A stretch of 64,000 nt of DNA from Pseudomonas nitroreducens TX1 (GTDB taxonomy: Bacteria > Pseudomonadota > Gammaproteobacteria > Pseudomonadales > Pseudomonadaceae): NCBI RefSeq assembly GCF_000313755.1, contig NZ_AMZB01000137.1:62001-126000 (forward strand), given 5' to 3'. Shown here piece after piece: positions 1-6,175 of the stretch. The number at the start of each line of letters is the position of its first letter. The first letter of the stretch is position 1. Both the position numbers and the translations under genes were made by a program. Under the pieces are notes generated by a model that was not told where the DNA came from, made no database searches, and worked only from the letters and a program-made list of their open reading frames with translations.

Positions 1-161
1 AGCTTCGCGTGAAGCAACTCTACAGGCTGCCAGGTGGCGGACTCCGCGTACGCAGTTTCAACAGAGATGAGCATCCCGACGAGGAATACAGCAACGCCCA
101 AATTCGGGATCAGGAAATCGAGATCCTTGGCCGGGTGTTCTGGTCAGGCGGCTTTCACTGA
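1..161 (+). CDS. Prophage repressor, S24/LexA-like peptidase C-terminus (partial)
   Basis: Only the last 52 codons are in the window; the reading frame is open from base 3 to the TGA at 159-161. The peptide begins LRVKQLYRLPGG and ends IEILGRVFWSGGFH. This matches the C-terminal beta-strands of S24 peptidases such as LexA and cI-type repressors: the VKQL segment aligns with the LexA TVKRL strand, whose lysine is the catalytic general base, and GRVFW is the usual last strand. By family knowledge such proteins are lysogeny repressors that self-cleave under RecA-ssDNA stimulation. Position and direction relative to the downstream pL-like region match lambda cI. The N-terminal HTH and catalytic serine lie outside the window, so a UmuD-like role cannot be fully excluded. 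Confidence 0.8.
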   Translation, partial: LRVKQLYRLPGGGLRVRSFNRDEHPDEEYSNAQIRDQEIEILGRVFWSGGFH

Positions 162-173
162 CAAGGAGGTTCT

Positions 174-368
174 ATGAGCTTCACTATTGGCATTCTCGCA
201 GCCCTTATCGTTTACGCCCTGTACCAGGTCCAGGAGCTTCAGAAGCAACTTCGCTCCGCTCACGGCAAGCTCGATACTCTTTACGCGGCGATCAAGACGA
301 ATGAAGACTCCATCGCCGATGTCGCTGTACTGGCCGATGAAATTGCAAGAAGCCTGCGCAGGGAATGA
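174..368 (+). CDS. Small single-span membrane protein downstream of the repressor
   Basis: 64 aa. A strong Shine-Dalgarno AAGGAGGT at 163-170 sits a few bases before ATG 174. Residues 4-18 form a hydrophobic segment (IGILAALIVYALYQV), followed by a charged, heptad-like region (QELQKQL...KLDTLYAAI) that could form a coiled coil facing the cytoplasm or periplasm. It lies 12 bp after the repressor stop and before an intrinsic terminator, so it is probably co-transcribed with the repressor and expressed in the lysogen. In lambda this position is occupied by rexAB. I do not recognise the family; a lysogeny or superinfection-exclusion role is inference from position only. Confidence 0.7.
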   Translation: MSFTIGILAALIVYALYQVQELQKQLRSAHGKLDTLYAAIKTNEDSIADVAVLADEIARSLRRE

Positions 369-382
369 CCTCTGTAAGACCG

Positions 383-407
383 AAACCCGCCACATGGCGG
401 GTTTTTT
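383..407 (+). terminator. Intrinsic terminator after the repressor transcript
   Basis: The arm AAACCCGCC at 383-391 pairs with GGCGGGTTT at 396-404 around a 4-nt loop, and the T run extends to 407. It would end the repressor and membrane-protein transcript before the early leader region. Confidence 0.85.
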
Positions 408-471
408 ACGCCCAAAAATCCAACTTTAAGTTACTGATTTCTATGAACAACAACCTTTATGCGGAATTTTT

Positions 472-513
472 ACAACCAAAACCCTTGCGCACTGTAACTT
501 TGGGTTGTAGATT
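472..513 (+). promoter_or_regulatory. Candidate early (pL-like) promoter and operator
   Basis: A possible -35 TTGCGC (485-490) and -10 TAGATT (508-513) are 17 bp apart; each is an imperfect match. The box is flanked by inverted ACAACC (472-477) and GGTTGT (503-508), with another AACAACAACC at 446-455, so repressor half-sites overlapping the promoter are plausible. The setting is right: between the repressor terminator and the antitermination leader. A further CAACCG/CGGTTG stem-loop is at 524-539. Promoter and operator assignments are inference. Confidence 0.35.
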
Positions 514-630
514 TACCCCAACGCAACCGGAAACGGTTGAGGCCCTGAAAAGGCACACACGGCTGGTAAAGCCACCAGCTAGCACGGAGTCAGCAAAATG
601 ACTCCCCGGCCCCGACGAGGGATCGACCGG

Positions 631-645
631 CTCTGGAAGACAGAG
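631..645 (+). promoter_or_regulatory. boxB-like hairpin with GAAGA pentaloop
   Basis: CTCTG-GAAGA-CAGAG forms a 5-bp stem with the pentaloop GAAGA. Lambda nutL boxB is also a 5-bp stem with a GAAGA loop, the RNA element bound by the arginine-rich N protein. Here it stands 3 nt upstream of boxA, the order used in bacterial rRNA leaders rather than in lambda nut sites. Two other hairpins lie upstream: GCTGGT/ACCAGC (562-579) and GGAGTCA/TGACTCC (586-605). Confidence 0.45.
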
Positions 646-648
646 AAC

Positions 649-660
649 CGCTCTTTAACA
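649..660 (+). promoter_or_regulatory. boxA antitermination element
   Basis: CGCTCTTTAACA is a perfect match to the bacterial boxA consensus (YGCTCTTTAACA), the RNA site for NusB-NusE (S10). It lies about 135 bp downstream of the candidate pL -10 and 360 bp before the first early gene. By established knowledge boxA nucleates Nus-factor antitermination in rRNA operons and in lambdoid nut sites. Several intrinsic terminators inside the downstream operon make processive antitermination a sensible requirement here. Confidence 0.75.
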
Positions 661-671
661 GACACGAAAGA

Positions 672-753
672 CGCCGCGCGAGACGCCAGATTGCTGAGCG
701 CGGCGGGAAACACCGAATCGAATTAGCGCGCCGAGCTTCGGCTGAAGGCGCGC
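672..753 (+). other. Structured leader RNA: two hairpins after boxA
   Basis: The first hairpin pairs CGCCGCGC (672-679) with GCGCGGCG (698-705). The second pairs GCGCGCC (726-732) with GGCGCGC (747-753) and encloses AGC-TTCG-GCT, a stable UUCG tetraloop. Neither is followed by a T run, so they are not terminators. Two tandem hairpins recall the cis-acting put RNA of phage HK022, but that is only an analogy. From 754 to 1023 I see no convincing ORF; it reads as untranslated leader ending in the Shine-Dalgarno of the next gene. Confidence 0.5.
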
Positions 754-1023
754 CGGACCTCATGCACCCTGCCCCATCACTCGGGCGCCTGCTCTGTAGC
801 GTGCATGTTGTATGGACCTTTGATCCGCAGCGGAGAGAGCTGATTGACGCTGCGGGGAGGAAGAGCGAGCCCAACCACCGAGAACCCATAACCTGCAATC
901 AGCAGCGGGAGCGGGCATCGCCAGGGATGAGTCCTGGATGACAGCCGGGAATAGACCGGCACCCGATTTCACTGGCTGGCCCTTCACCGAGGGCCAGACG
1001 GGAAGTCAACTAGGAGAAATACC

Positions 1024-1179
1024 ATGAACAACCGCAGCAAGTTCCATTTCCGCGAAGCCCATGCAGCCATTCGCAGGGCACGCCAATTCAAGCTTTCAGG
1101 ATGTAGAAGCTTCTTCGAACGCGCAGTTCATGAGGCGTGCATGCACCGAGCAAACGCGATCCACGCTATGGGTGAATAA
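1024..1179 (+). CDS. Small basic phage protein, first gene of the early operon
   Basis: 51 aa; ATG 1024 follows TAGGAG (1011-1016). The N-terminal half is arginine-rich with helical spacing: R4, K6, R10, R17, R18, R20, K23. This resembles the arginine-rich helices that bind boxB RNA, although it is far shorter than lambda N. It is the first gene after the boxB/boxA leader, the position of N in lambda. No family is recognised. A role as an antitermination partner is speculation from position and composition. Confidence 0.6.
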   Translation: MNNRSKFHFREAHAAIRRARQFKLSGCRSFFERAVHEACMHRANAIHAMGE

Positions 1180-1365
1180 ATGATTATTTCTCAGATGCCC
1201 TTCGCAAGAGGGGCATCGAGGAAGTCGAACCTTGGAGTCATGAGGGGAGCGTCCGGCTGACGTGCGACGGCAGGTGGAAACCCCAGCGGTAAACCCATAG
1301 GCGCCCATTGTCACGACTTGGGCCTAGCGGCCGCTCCCCCATGGCTCCGCAAGCAGGAGAAAGAA

Positions 1366-1617
1366 ATGGAAAAGAACATTCCGGCGTTTCCGATTCCAGG
1401 GCAAACGTACGCCTTCCCCGAGGGTTCATTCACTGAAAATACGAACTACGGCATGACCCTGCGCGACTACTTCGCGGCGAAGGCCTTGCAAGGAATGTTG
1501 GCAAATGGCGACTGGGTAGATCGGATGGCAACCCGGTCAGGTTTGGAAGCTGATGTTTGTGCGTCGAAAGCTGCTTACGAAGTAGCCGACGCCATGCTCG
1601 CAGCCCGCGACGCCTAA
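1366..1617 (+). CDS. Conserved phage hypothetical protein (GMTLRDYFAAKAL motif)
   Basis: 83 aa. ATG 1366 is preceded by CAGGAGAAAGAA; upstream in-frame codons lack a ribosome site. The segment GMTLRDYFAAKALQGML followed by an Ala-rich helix ending in ADAMLAARDA is a common arrangement in small early proteins of Pseudomonas and enterobacterial phages. Function is unknown. The 186 bp before it hold a GATGCCC/GGGCATC hairpin (1194-1217) and no convincing gene. Confidence 0.75.
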   Translation: MEKNIPAFPIPGQTYAFPEGSFTENTNYGMTLRDYFAAKALQGMLANGDWVDRMATRSGLEADVCASKAAYEVADAMLAARDA

Positions 1618-1650
1618 CGCGCCCTTGCGCATACACACACTGGAGGCGAG

Positions 1651-1839
1651 ATGAGCAATTGGAGAAAGACCGCAGACGGCAATCTTCCGATTGATACCGA
1701 CCTGCTCGGAAAGTGGAAGAACGGCCACATAGAAGATGTTCGCTTCCACGATGATGGCGAAGACTTCACCTATCACTCGCTGTATGACGGCGAGTCGTTC
1801 GATGAACTTCCAGAGTTCTGGATGCCGATTCCAGACTGA
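1651..1839 (+). CDS. DUF551-like phage protein (copy 1)
   Basis: 62 aa with Shine-Dalgarno TGGAGG before ATG 1651. The C-terminus ends in FWMPIPD, the signature tail of DUF551 proteins (usually THWMPLP), and the N-terminus NWRKTADGNLP resembles the family start. DUF551 proteins are small, very common phage early proteins of unknown role. This prophage carries two more copies (2567-2803 and 10343-10558), which are clearly diverged. Confidence 0.7.
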   Translation: MSNWRKTADGNLPIDTDLLGKWKNGHIEDVRFHDDGEDFTYHSLYDGESFDELPEFWMPIPD

Positions 1840-1981
1840 CTCCCCGGCAAGGACGCCACCCTTCAATGGGGATGATGCGCAGGCCTGCCAAGGCAGCTGC
1901 AAGCGCTGCGTAACCAGCTCTTGTGGTCTCCTACTGCGCGCCGGTCTAGCGAGCCGGCCATCCCCACCCTACCCCTCATTA

Positions 1982-2005
1982 GCCCGGCAAGTCCGGGCAT
2001 TTTTT
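1982..2005 (+). terminator. Intrinsic terminator inside the early operon
   Basis: GCCCGG (1982-1987) pairs with CCGGGC (1993-1998) around CAAGT, followed by A and six T residues. It stands between two same-strand early genes, so full-length transcripts must read through it, as expected for an antiterminated operon. The rest of 1840-2067 shows no gene. Confidence 0.7.
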
Positions 2006-2067
2006 CGCCTGTATGACGACAGCGAGACAGGACGCTGCCGCATGCACGCGACCACGAGGTCATAGAC

Positions 2068-2394
2068 ATGAACGCAATCCAGCATCACCGGCTAGAGGAG
2101 AGCTGCCTCGCTCAGAGCGAATGGCTCACCGAGCAGGTAGGCGAGCTCCTCAAGGGCAACGACGCAGACAACGTCCTGTTCTTCACCAAGACCATGCCGA
2201 ACTGGAAGCAAGGCTTCGCCGACTCGGTAATGGAACTGCTCGGCGAGATCGGCGGCCGTGAGTGCCCAGTCGTGCAGATCCTCATCGCCTTGGAGCAGAA
2301 CAACTCCGAACTGGCATCTGCCATCTACCACAGCCGCATCCGCGAGCACGTTGTTCAGCTCGCCAAGCAATGCATCCAGGAGAGCGCAGCATGA
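2068..2394 (+). CDS. Phage hypothetical protein
   Basis: 108 aa, predicted mostly helical, acidic, no membrane segment. Features include EWLTEQVGELLKGND and MPNWKQGFADSVMELLGEIGG. ATG 2068 follows the operon-internal terminator by about 60 bp. Its stop overlaps the next start as ATGA (2391-2394), implying translational coupling. Family not recognised. Confidence 0.7.
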   Translation: MNAIQHHRLEESCLAQSEWLTEQVGELLKGNDADNVLFFTKTMPNWKQGFADSVMELLGEIGGRECPVVQILIALEQNNSELASAIYHSRIREHVVQLAKQCIQESAA

Positions 2395-2570
2395 AGTACT
2401 ACGTCGAACTGACCTACCCGAAGGCATCCAGGCTTCCGGTCTACGGTCTGACTCTTGAGGCCGCGAGCAAGTCCATAGCTATCAACGAGGCAACTGTTCA
2501 AGCAGCGCGCGAAGGCTGGCGTGGATCGCCGAAGAAAGTCACAGCGCGCCAGGTGCAGGAGGCGGCATGA
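2391..2570 (+). CDS. Small phage hypothetical protein
   Basis: 59 aa starting MKYYVELTYPKASRLP. Starts and stops in ATGA overlaps with both neighbours, which supports ATG 2391 rather than earlier in-frame codons. The N-terminus looks like a beta strand, and the C-terminus is basic (RGSPKKVTARQVQ). No recognised family. Confidence 0.7.
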   Translation: MKYYVELTYPKASRLPVYGLTLEAASKSIAINEATVQAAREGWRGSPKKVTARQVQEAA

Positions 2571-2803
2571 GCGAGTGGATCAAGTGCAGCGACAGACTGC
2601 CGGAGTACCAAGAAGACGTAATCGTCCTAATGCCTGGAGGCTACATCGCAGCAGCATATGTGTCGTGGCTTCATTCCAACGGGAATGCTGATTGGGCTCC
2701 AGCCAATGTGCATTCAACCTATGACGGAATCGGAAGGGTTGTTCTGGACGATGTTCCAACGCACTGGATGCCTTCCCCTGAGCTGCCCACGGAGGAGTCG
2801 TGA
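2567..2803 (+). CDS. DUF551 family phage protein (copy 2)
   Basis: 78 aa. Starts MSEWIKCSDRLPEYQEDVIV and ends THWMPSPELP, the full DUF551 pattern: an N-terminal W-x-x-x-x-D-x-LP box, a central W, and a terminal THWMPxPE box. It begins in an ATGA overlap and ends overlapping the next micro-ORF. Molecular function is unknown. Confidence 0.8.
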   Translation: MSEWIKCSDRLPEYQEDVIVLMPGGYIAAAYVSWLHSNGNADWAPANVHSTYDGIGRVVLDDVPTHWMPSPELPTEES

Positions 2804-2937
2804 TGGTATACATCGCCCCGACCTTCCCCGCCCTAATCCAAGCCCTGAGAAATCAGGGCTTTTCGTATCTGGAGTTCAGGAGATCGCCGTTTAAGTGCAA
2901 TGGGTGGTGGGTCTGCTGTGTGGAGGTGCCGAAATGA
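2803..2937 (+). CDS. 44-aa phage micro-ORF
   Basis: ATG 2803 shares its first base with the previous TGA, and its stop overlaps the next start (ATGA, 2934-2937). The peptide contains FPALIQALRNQGFSYLEF and then FKCNGWWVCCVEVPK. Overlaps at both ends and a tryptophan/cysteine-rich C-terminus suggest a real gene. The coding sequence contains an 8-bp perfect hairpin AGCCCTGA-GAAA-TCAGGGCT (2841-2860) followed by only three further T residues, which resembles a weak terminator. Confidence 0.6.
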   Translation: MVYIAPTFPALIQALRNQGFSYLEFRRSPFKCNGWWVCCVEVPK

Positions 2938-3158
2938 ACCGCGAGTACTTCACCGCCGTATTCAAGATCACCGATCAGGCCAAGTTCATGGAGCTGGCAA
3001 AGCAGATCACCACGAGCATGGCTGAACAATCCGACCTGAGCGGCGCTGTAATCACTGGCGCAGGCTGGTGCGACGAGATGACAGCCGCTGACAACATGCG
3101 CGCTTGGCTGGACAACCGCGGCGAGGACACGGAGTCCATCGAGCGAGGTGAGGCATGA
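2934..3158 (+). CDS. Phage hypothetical protein
   Basis: 74 aa; ATG 2934 was chosen because it overlaps the preceding stop and GGAGGTG lies just upstream at 2922-2928. Begins MNREYFTAVFKITDQAKF and has a conserved-looking AGWCDEMTAADNMRAW segment. Ends in an ATGA overlap with the next ORF. Unknown function. Confidence 0.7.
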   Translation: MNREYFTAVFKITDQAKFMELAKQITTSMAEQSDLSGAVITGAGWCDEMTAADNMRAWLDNRGEDTESIERGEA

Positions 3159-3295
3159 ACCAAATCATCATCCCCGGCTGGCTCACCATCCTGATCCTGA
3201 TGATCCGCGCGGCGAAGGTCATGGACCTGCAAGCCGGATGGTCTGCGGAACAGCCAGCCTACCCCATCACGCACCCAAGCTCGGTGGGCCGGTAA
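3155..3295 (+). CDS. Small phage protein with hydrophobic N-terminus
   Basis: 46 aa. ATG 3155 overlaps the previous stop. Residues 3-17 (QIIIPGWLTILILMI) are hydrophobic and may insert in the membrane; the rest is polar and proline-rich. Family not recognised. The 162 bp downstream contain no supported gene and a weak GGCGC/GCGCC hairpin near 3418-3434. Confidence 0.5.
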   Translation: MNQIIIPGWLTILILMIRAAKVMDLQAGWSAEQPAYPITHPSSVGR

Positions 3296-3457
3296 TCCGG
3301 ATATCCGAGCCAACGCCAGCGTGCGGTGCGTTGCATAGAGCTAACACACGCAATGGCGGCCTGGAGCTACAAACCGGCTCGTACAGCGGCATCCGGCCTG
3401 GGTGACGCCATCGACTGGCGCGCGTTAAGCGCCTTTCCCTTCTACCTGGAGAACGAT

Positions 3458-3742
3458 ATGAGCGACGTAGTGAAGTTCCCGATTGAGGCCGAGATGAAGG
3501 TCGTGATCACCAACGGCGAGAGCTTCGGCGTCGCCACCATCGGACTTGGGTACGGGGGATTCCCTACCGAAAAGGAGGTTCAGGAGCGAATCCAGCGATT
3601 CGAGAGGGAAGAACTAGCTGGACTGCAAGGCTATCGACTGGCGACAGCACCTGAGCTTTGGGACTACGCCTGCCTTGAGAAGGCGGGACAGACCTTCGCC
3701 ACTCCGGCCGCATATCGCGAATTCGCGCCAATCGACGCCTAA
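3458..3742 (+). CDS. Phage hypothetical protein
   Basis: 94 aa. ATG 3458 follows CTGGAGAACGAT. The protein has a beta-rich N-terminus (VVKFPIEAEMKVVITNGESFGVATIG) and a helical middle (EKEVQERIQRFEREEL). It is directly upstream of the recombination genes, but nothing in it identifies a function. Confidence 0.65.
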   Translation: MSDVVKFPIEAEMKVVITNGESFGVATIGLGYGGFPTEKEVQERIQRFEREELAGLQGYRLATAPELWDYACLEKAGQTFATPAAYREFAPIDA

Positions 3743-3784
3743 CCCATTCCTTCACTGGCTGCGCATGCGCGGCGAGGTATTACC

Positions 3785-4531
3785 ATGTCCACGGCACTAG
3801 CCCCTCTTCTGAACAAGTTCGCCACCCGCTACGAGATGGGCACAACGCCCGAAGAGGTGGCTAGCACTCTCAAGCAGACCTGTTTCAAAGGTCAGGTCAA
3901 TGACGCTCAGATGGTCGCGCTGCTGATCGTGGCAGACCAGTACAAGCTGAACCCCTTCACCAAGGAGCTCTACGCCTTCCCCGACAAGAACAACGGCATC
4001 GTGCCGGTTGTTGGGGTGGACGGCTGGGCCAGGATCATCAACGAGAACCCGCAGTTCGACGGCATGGAGTTCGCGATGGACCCGCAGGGCACCGAATGCA
4101 CCTGCAAGATTTACCGGAAGGACCGCAGCCACGCCATCAGCGCAACCGAATACATGGCCGAGTGCAAGCGCAACACTCAGCCTTGGCAGTCGCACCCGCG
4201 CCGCATGCTGCGGCACAAATCGATGATCCAGTGCGCCCGCTTGGCGTTCGGCTTCGCAGGAATCTACGACCAGGACGAGGCAGAGCGGATTGTTGAGCGC
4301 GACGTCACGCCGTCTGAGCAGTACGAGGACATCAGCGAGGCAATATGCCTGATCAAGGCATCACCAACGATGGAGGACCTGCAGACTGCGTTCAGCGACG
4401 CCTGGAAGGCATACAAGACCAAGGGCGCCCGCGACCAACTTACTGTCGCCAAAGACCAGCGGAAGAAAGAGCTTCTGGATGCACCGATTGAAGGCGAGAT
4501 TGTGGAGGCCGGCGATGATCGAGCAGCGTAG
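3785..4531 (+). CDS. bet: Phage recombination protein Bet (RecT/Redbeta family annealase)
   Basis: 248 aa against 261 for lambda Redbeta. Family blocks are evident: LKQTCFKG (about residues 29-36), DQYKLNPFTKELYAFPDKNNG (52-72) and VPVVGVDGWARIINENPQFDG (74-94), then the basic RRMLRHKSMIQCARLAFGFAGIYD block. By family knowledge Bet coats ssDNA produced by its partner exonuclease and anneals it to complementary DNA. The exonuclease gene follows with a 17-bp overlap, as in red-type modules. The C-terminal tail (EGEIVEAGDDRAA) is short and acidic. Confidence 0.95.
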   Translation: MSTALAPLLNKFATRYEMGTTPEEVASTLKQTCFKGQVNDAQMVALLIVADQYKLNPFTKELYAFPDKNNGIVPVVGVDGWARIINENPQFDGMEFAMDPQGTECTCKIYRKDRSHAISATEYMAECKRNTQPWQSHPRRMLRHKSMIQCARLAFGFAGIYDQDEAERIVERDVTPSEQYEDISEAICLIKASPTMEDLQTAFSDAWKAYKTKGARDQLTVAKDQRKKELLDAPIEGEIVEAGDDRAA

Positions 4532-5135
4532 TGATGAATGGTTCGCACAGCGCCTTGGGCGCGTGACGGCTAGCAAGGTCAAGGATGTGATGGCAAAGGG
4601 GCGCAGCGGCGCCCATTCTGCTACCCGGCAGAACTACATGATGCAGCTCTTGTGCGAACGCCTGACCGGCAAGCGCGAAGAGAGCTTCACCAGTGCCGCC
4701 ATGCAGCGCGGCTCCGACTTGGAGCCCATTGCACGCTCTGCCTACGAGTTTTATGCCGGCGTCATGACGGTTGAGACTGGCCTGATCCTTCATCCAGAGA
4801 TCGATGGCTTCGGTGCATCGCCGGATAGCTTGGTAGGTGCGAATGGCCTCCTCGAGATAAAGGTCCCCAACACCGCAACCCACATCTACACGATGCAGTC
4901 AGGCAAGCACGACTCCACCTACGAATGGCAAATGCTCGCACAGATGGCCTGCAGTGGCCGAGAGTGGGTCGACTTCGTGTCCTTCGACGACCGCCTTCCA
5001 GAGGAACTGCAGTACGTCTGCTTCCGCTACCACAGGGACGAGGCGCGCATCCGCGAGATGGAGGCCGAGGTGAAGGCGTTCCTGGATGAGCTGGCAGCGC
5101 TTGAGGCTGACATGCGCGGGAGGATGGCGGCGTGA
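4515..5135 (+). CDS. YqaJ/lambda-exo type recombination exonuclease
   Basis: 206 aa. ATG 4515 has GTGGAGG at 4502-4508 and gives the family start MIEQRSDEWFAQRLGRVTAS; it lies inside the end of bet. The active-site blocks of lambda exonuclease are present: GSDLEP (E70), GASPDSLVG (D104), LLEIKVP (E114, K116) and YEWQMLAQM. Members are Mg2+-dependent 5'-3' dsDNA exonucleases that hand ssDNA to Bet. Its stop overlaps the next gene as GTGA. Length is near lambda Exo (226 aa). Confidence 0.93.
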   Translation: MIEQRSDEWFAQRLGRVTASKVKDVMAKGRSGAHSATRQNYMMQLLCERLTGKREESFTSAAMQRGSDLEPIARSAYEFYAGVMTVETGLILHPEIDGFGASPDSLVGANGLLEIKVPNTATHIYTMQSGKHDSTYEWQMLAQMACSGREWVDFVSFDDRLPEELQYVCFRYHRDEARIREMEAEVKAFLDELAALEADMRGRMAA

Positions 5136-5656
5136 AAGCAATAACATCCCGACCAACCAAGGTCTGTACTGCATGCGGGTCAGACTTCTATCGACACCCG
5201 AAGGACTCAGAGTCCCAATGGGCCTCTCGCTCTTATTGCTCAATTTCCTGCAAAAACAGATCGCATGAGTCGACCCCAATCCACCTAAGGTTCTGGGCGC
5301 ACGTCGATAGAAAGGCCGACGACGATTGCTGGGAATGGACAGGTTCAAAGGATGGGCATGGGTACGGGACCCTGAGCGCAGGAGGAGGAAGGCCGCCACA
5401 AAAGGCTCACCGAATCGCATTTGAAATGGCGCACGGCCCAATACCTGCCGGCCTAGTTGTTAGGCACAAGTGCGACAACCCAGGTTGTGTAAACCCGAAC
5501 CATCTGGAGGTGGGAACCCAAAAGGACAATTCAGCCGACATGGTCGCAAGAGGCCGTCTCAACCCAATTTCTCTATTGAATCTAAGGCCTGGCGTCTCCG
5601 GTCGCCGTGGCGCAGGACCAAAATCTGCAGGAGAACTTCATGGCCAGAGGAGTTAA
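5132..5656 (+). CDS. HNH endonuclease (homing-type)
   Basis: 174 aa with a GTG start overlapping the exonuclease stop. The N-terminus carries a possible zinc-binding set (CTACGSDF...YCSISCKNR). The core is the HNH_3-type nuclease: [30 protein letters not shown], then [19 protein letters not shown], where H of RHKC, N and H of PNHL form the beta-beta-alpha metal site. Codon use is more AT-rich than in its neighbours, and the ORF runs 17 bp into ssb. Both points suggest a late insertion between two recombination genes. Free-standing HNH genes of this type are often homing endonucleases; the target is unknown. Confidence 0.85.
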   Translation: MKAITSRPTKVCTACGSDFYRHPKDSESQWASRSYCSISCKNRSHESTPIHLRFWAHVDRKADDDCWEWTGSKDGHGYGTLSAGGGRPPQKAHRIAFEMAHGPIPAGLVVRHKCDNPGCVNPNHLEVGTQKDNSADMVARGRLNPISLLNLRPGVSGRRGAGPKSAGELHGQRS

Positions 5657-6116
5657 CAAAGTCATTCTCGTAGGCAACTGCGGAGATGACCCGTCCGTTC
5701 GTTACATGCCCAACGGCAACGCGGTGACCAACGTTACCCTGGCCACCAGCGAAAGCTGGAAGGACAAGCAGACCGGCCAGCAGCAGGAGCGTACCGAGTG
5801 GCACCGCGTGGTGTTCTTCGGTCGCCTGGCGGAAATCGTCGCCGAGTACGTTCGCAAGGGCTCGCAAATCTATGTCGAAGGCAGCCTACGCACCCGAGAG
5901 TGGGAGAAAGACGGCGTGAAACGCTACACCACCGAAATCGTGGTTGACGTGAACGGCAATATGCAGCTGCTGGGCGGCAAGCCTTCTGGTGACAGCCAAC
6001 AGCAGCCGCGGCAACAGCGCCCGCAACAGGCGCCACAGTCCCAGCAATCCGCGCCGCCTGACAGCTTCGACGATGACATCCCGTTCATCCGCCTGCATCC
6101 CCTGGCGGGCGCATGA
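5640..6116 (+). CDS. ssb: Single-stranded DNA-binding protein, phage type
   Basis: 158 aa. ATG 5640 has CAGGAG just upstream and gives [22 protein letters not shown], the standard SSB start. The OB-fold spans about residues 1-110 ([37 protein letters not shown]), followed by a Q/P-rich linker. The acidic tip FDDDIPF, normally the extreme C-terminus, is here followed by nine more residues, IRLHPLAGA. Since the free terminal Phe of SSB is used to bind partner proteins, this extension is unusual. It completes the exo-bet-ssb recombination module. Confidence 0.95.
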   Translation: MARGVNKVILVGNCGDDPSVRYMPNGNAVTNVTLATSESWKDKQTGQQQERTEWHRVVFFGRLAEIVAEYVRKGSQIYVEGSLRTREWEKDGVKRYTTEIVVDVNGNMQLLGGKPSGDSQQQPRQQRPQQAPQSQQSAPPDSFDDDIPFIRLHPLAGA

Positions 6117-6136
6117 CATCAATCTGGCGTGATTAG

Positions 6137-6165
6137 AGGGAGCCTCCATGGCTCCCTTTCTTTTT
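6137..6165 (+). terminator. Intrinsic terminator after ssb
   Basis: AGGGAGCC (6137-6144) pairs with GGCTCCCT (6150-6157) around TCCAT, followed by TTCTTTTT. It is a second strong terminator inside the early transcription unit, only 10 bp before the next gene start. Confidence 0.85.
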
Positions 6166-6175
6166 GAGGTGTGCC

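Noticed and set aside
1180-1260. 26-aa ORF starting at the stop of the 1024-1179 gene
   Set aside because: It overlaps a GATGCCC/GGGCATC hairpin, lacks a clear ribosome site and has no conserved-looking sequence.
2841-2863. Full-strength terminator in the early operon
   Set aside because: The 8-bp hairpin lies within a likely coding micro-ORF and is followed by only a few T residues, so it is noted as weak rather than called a terminator.
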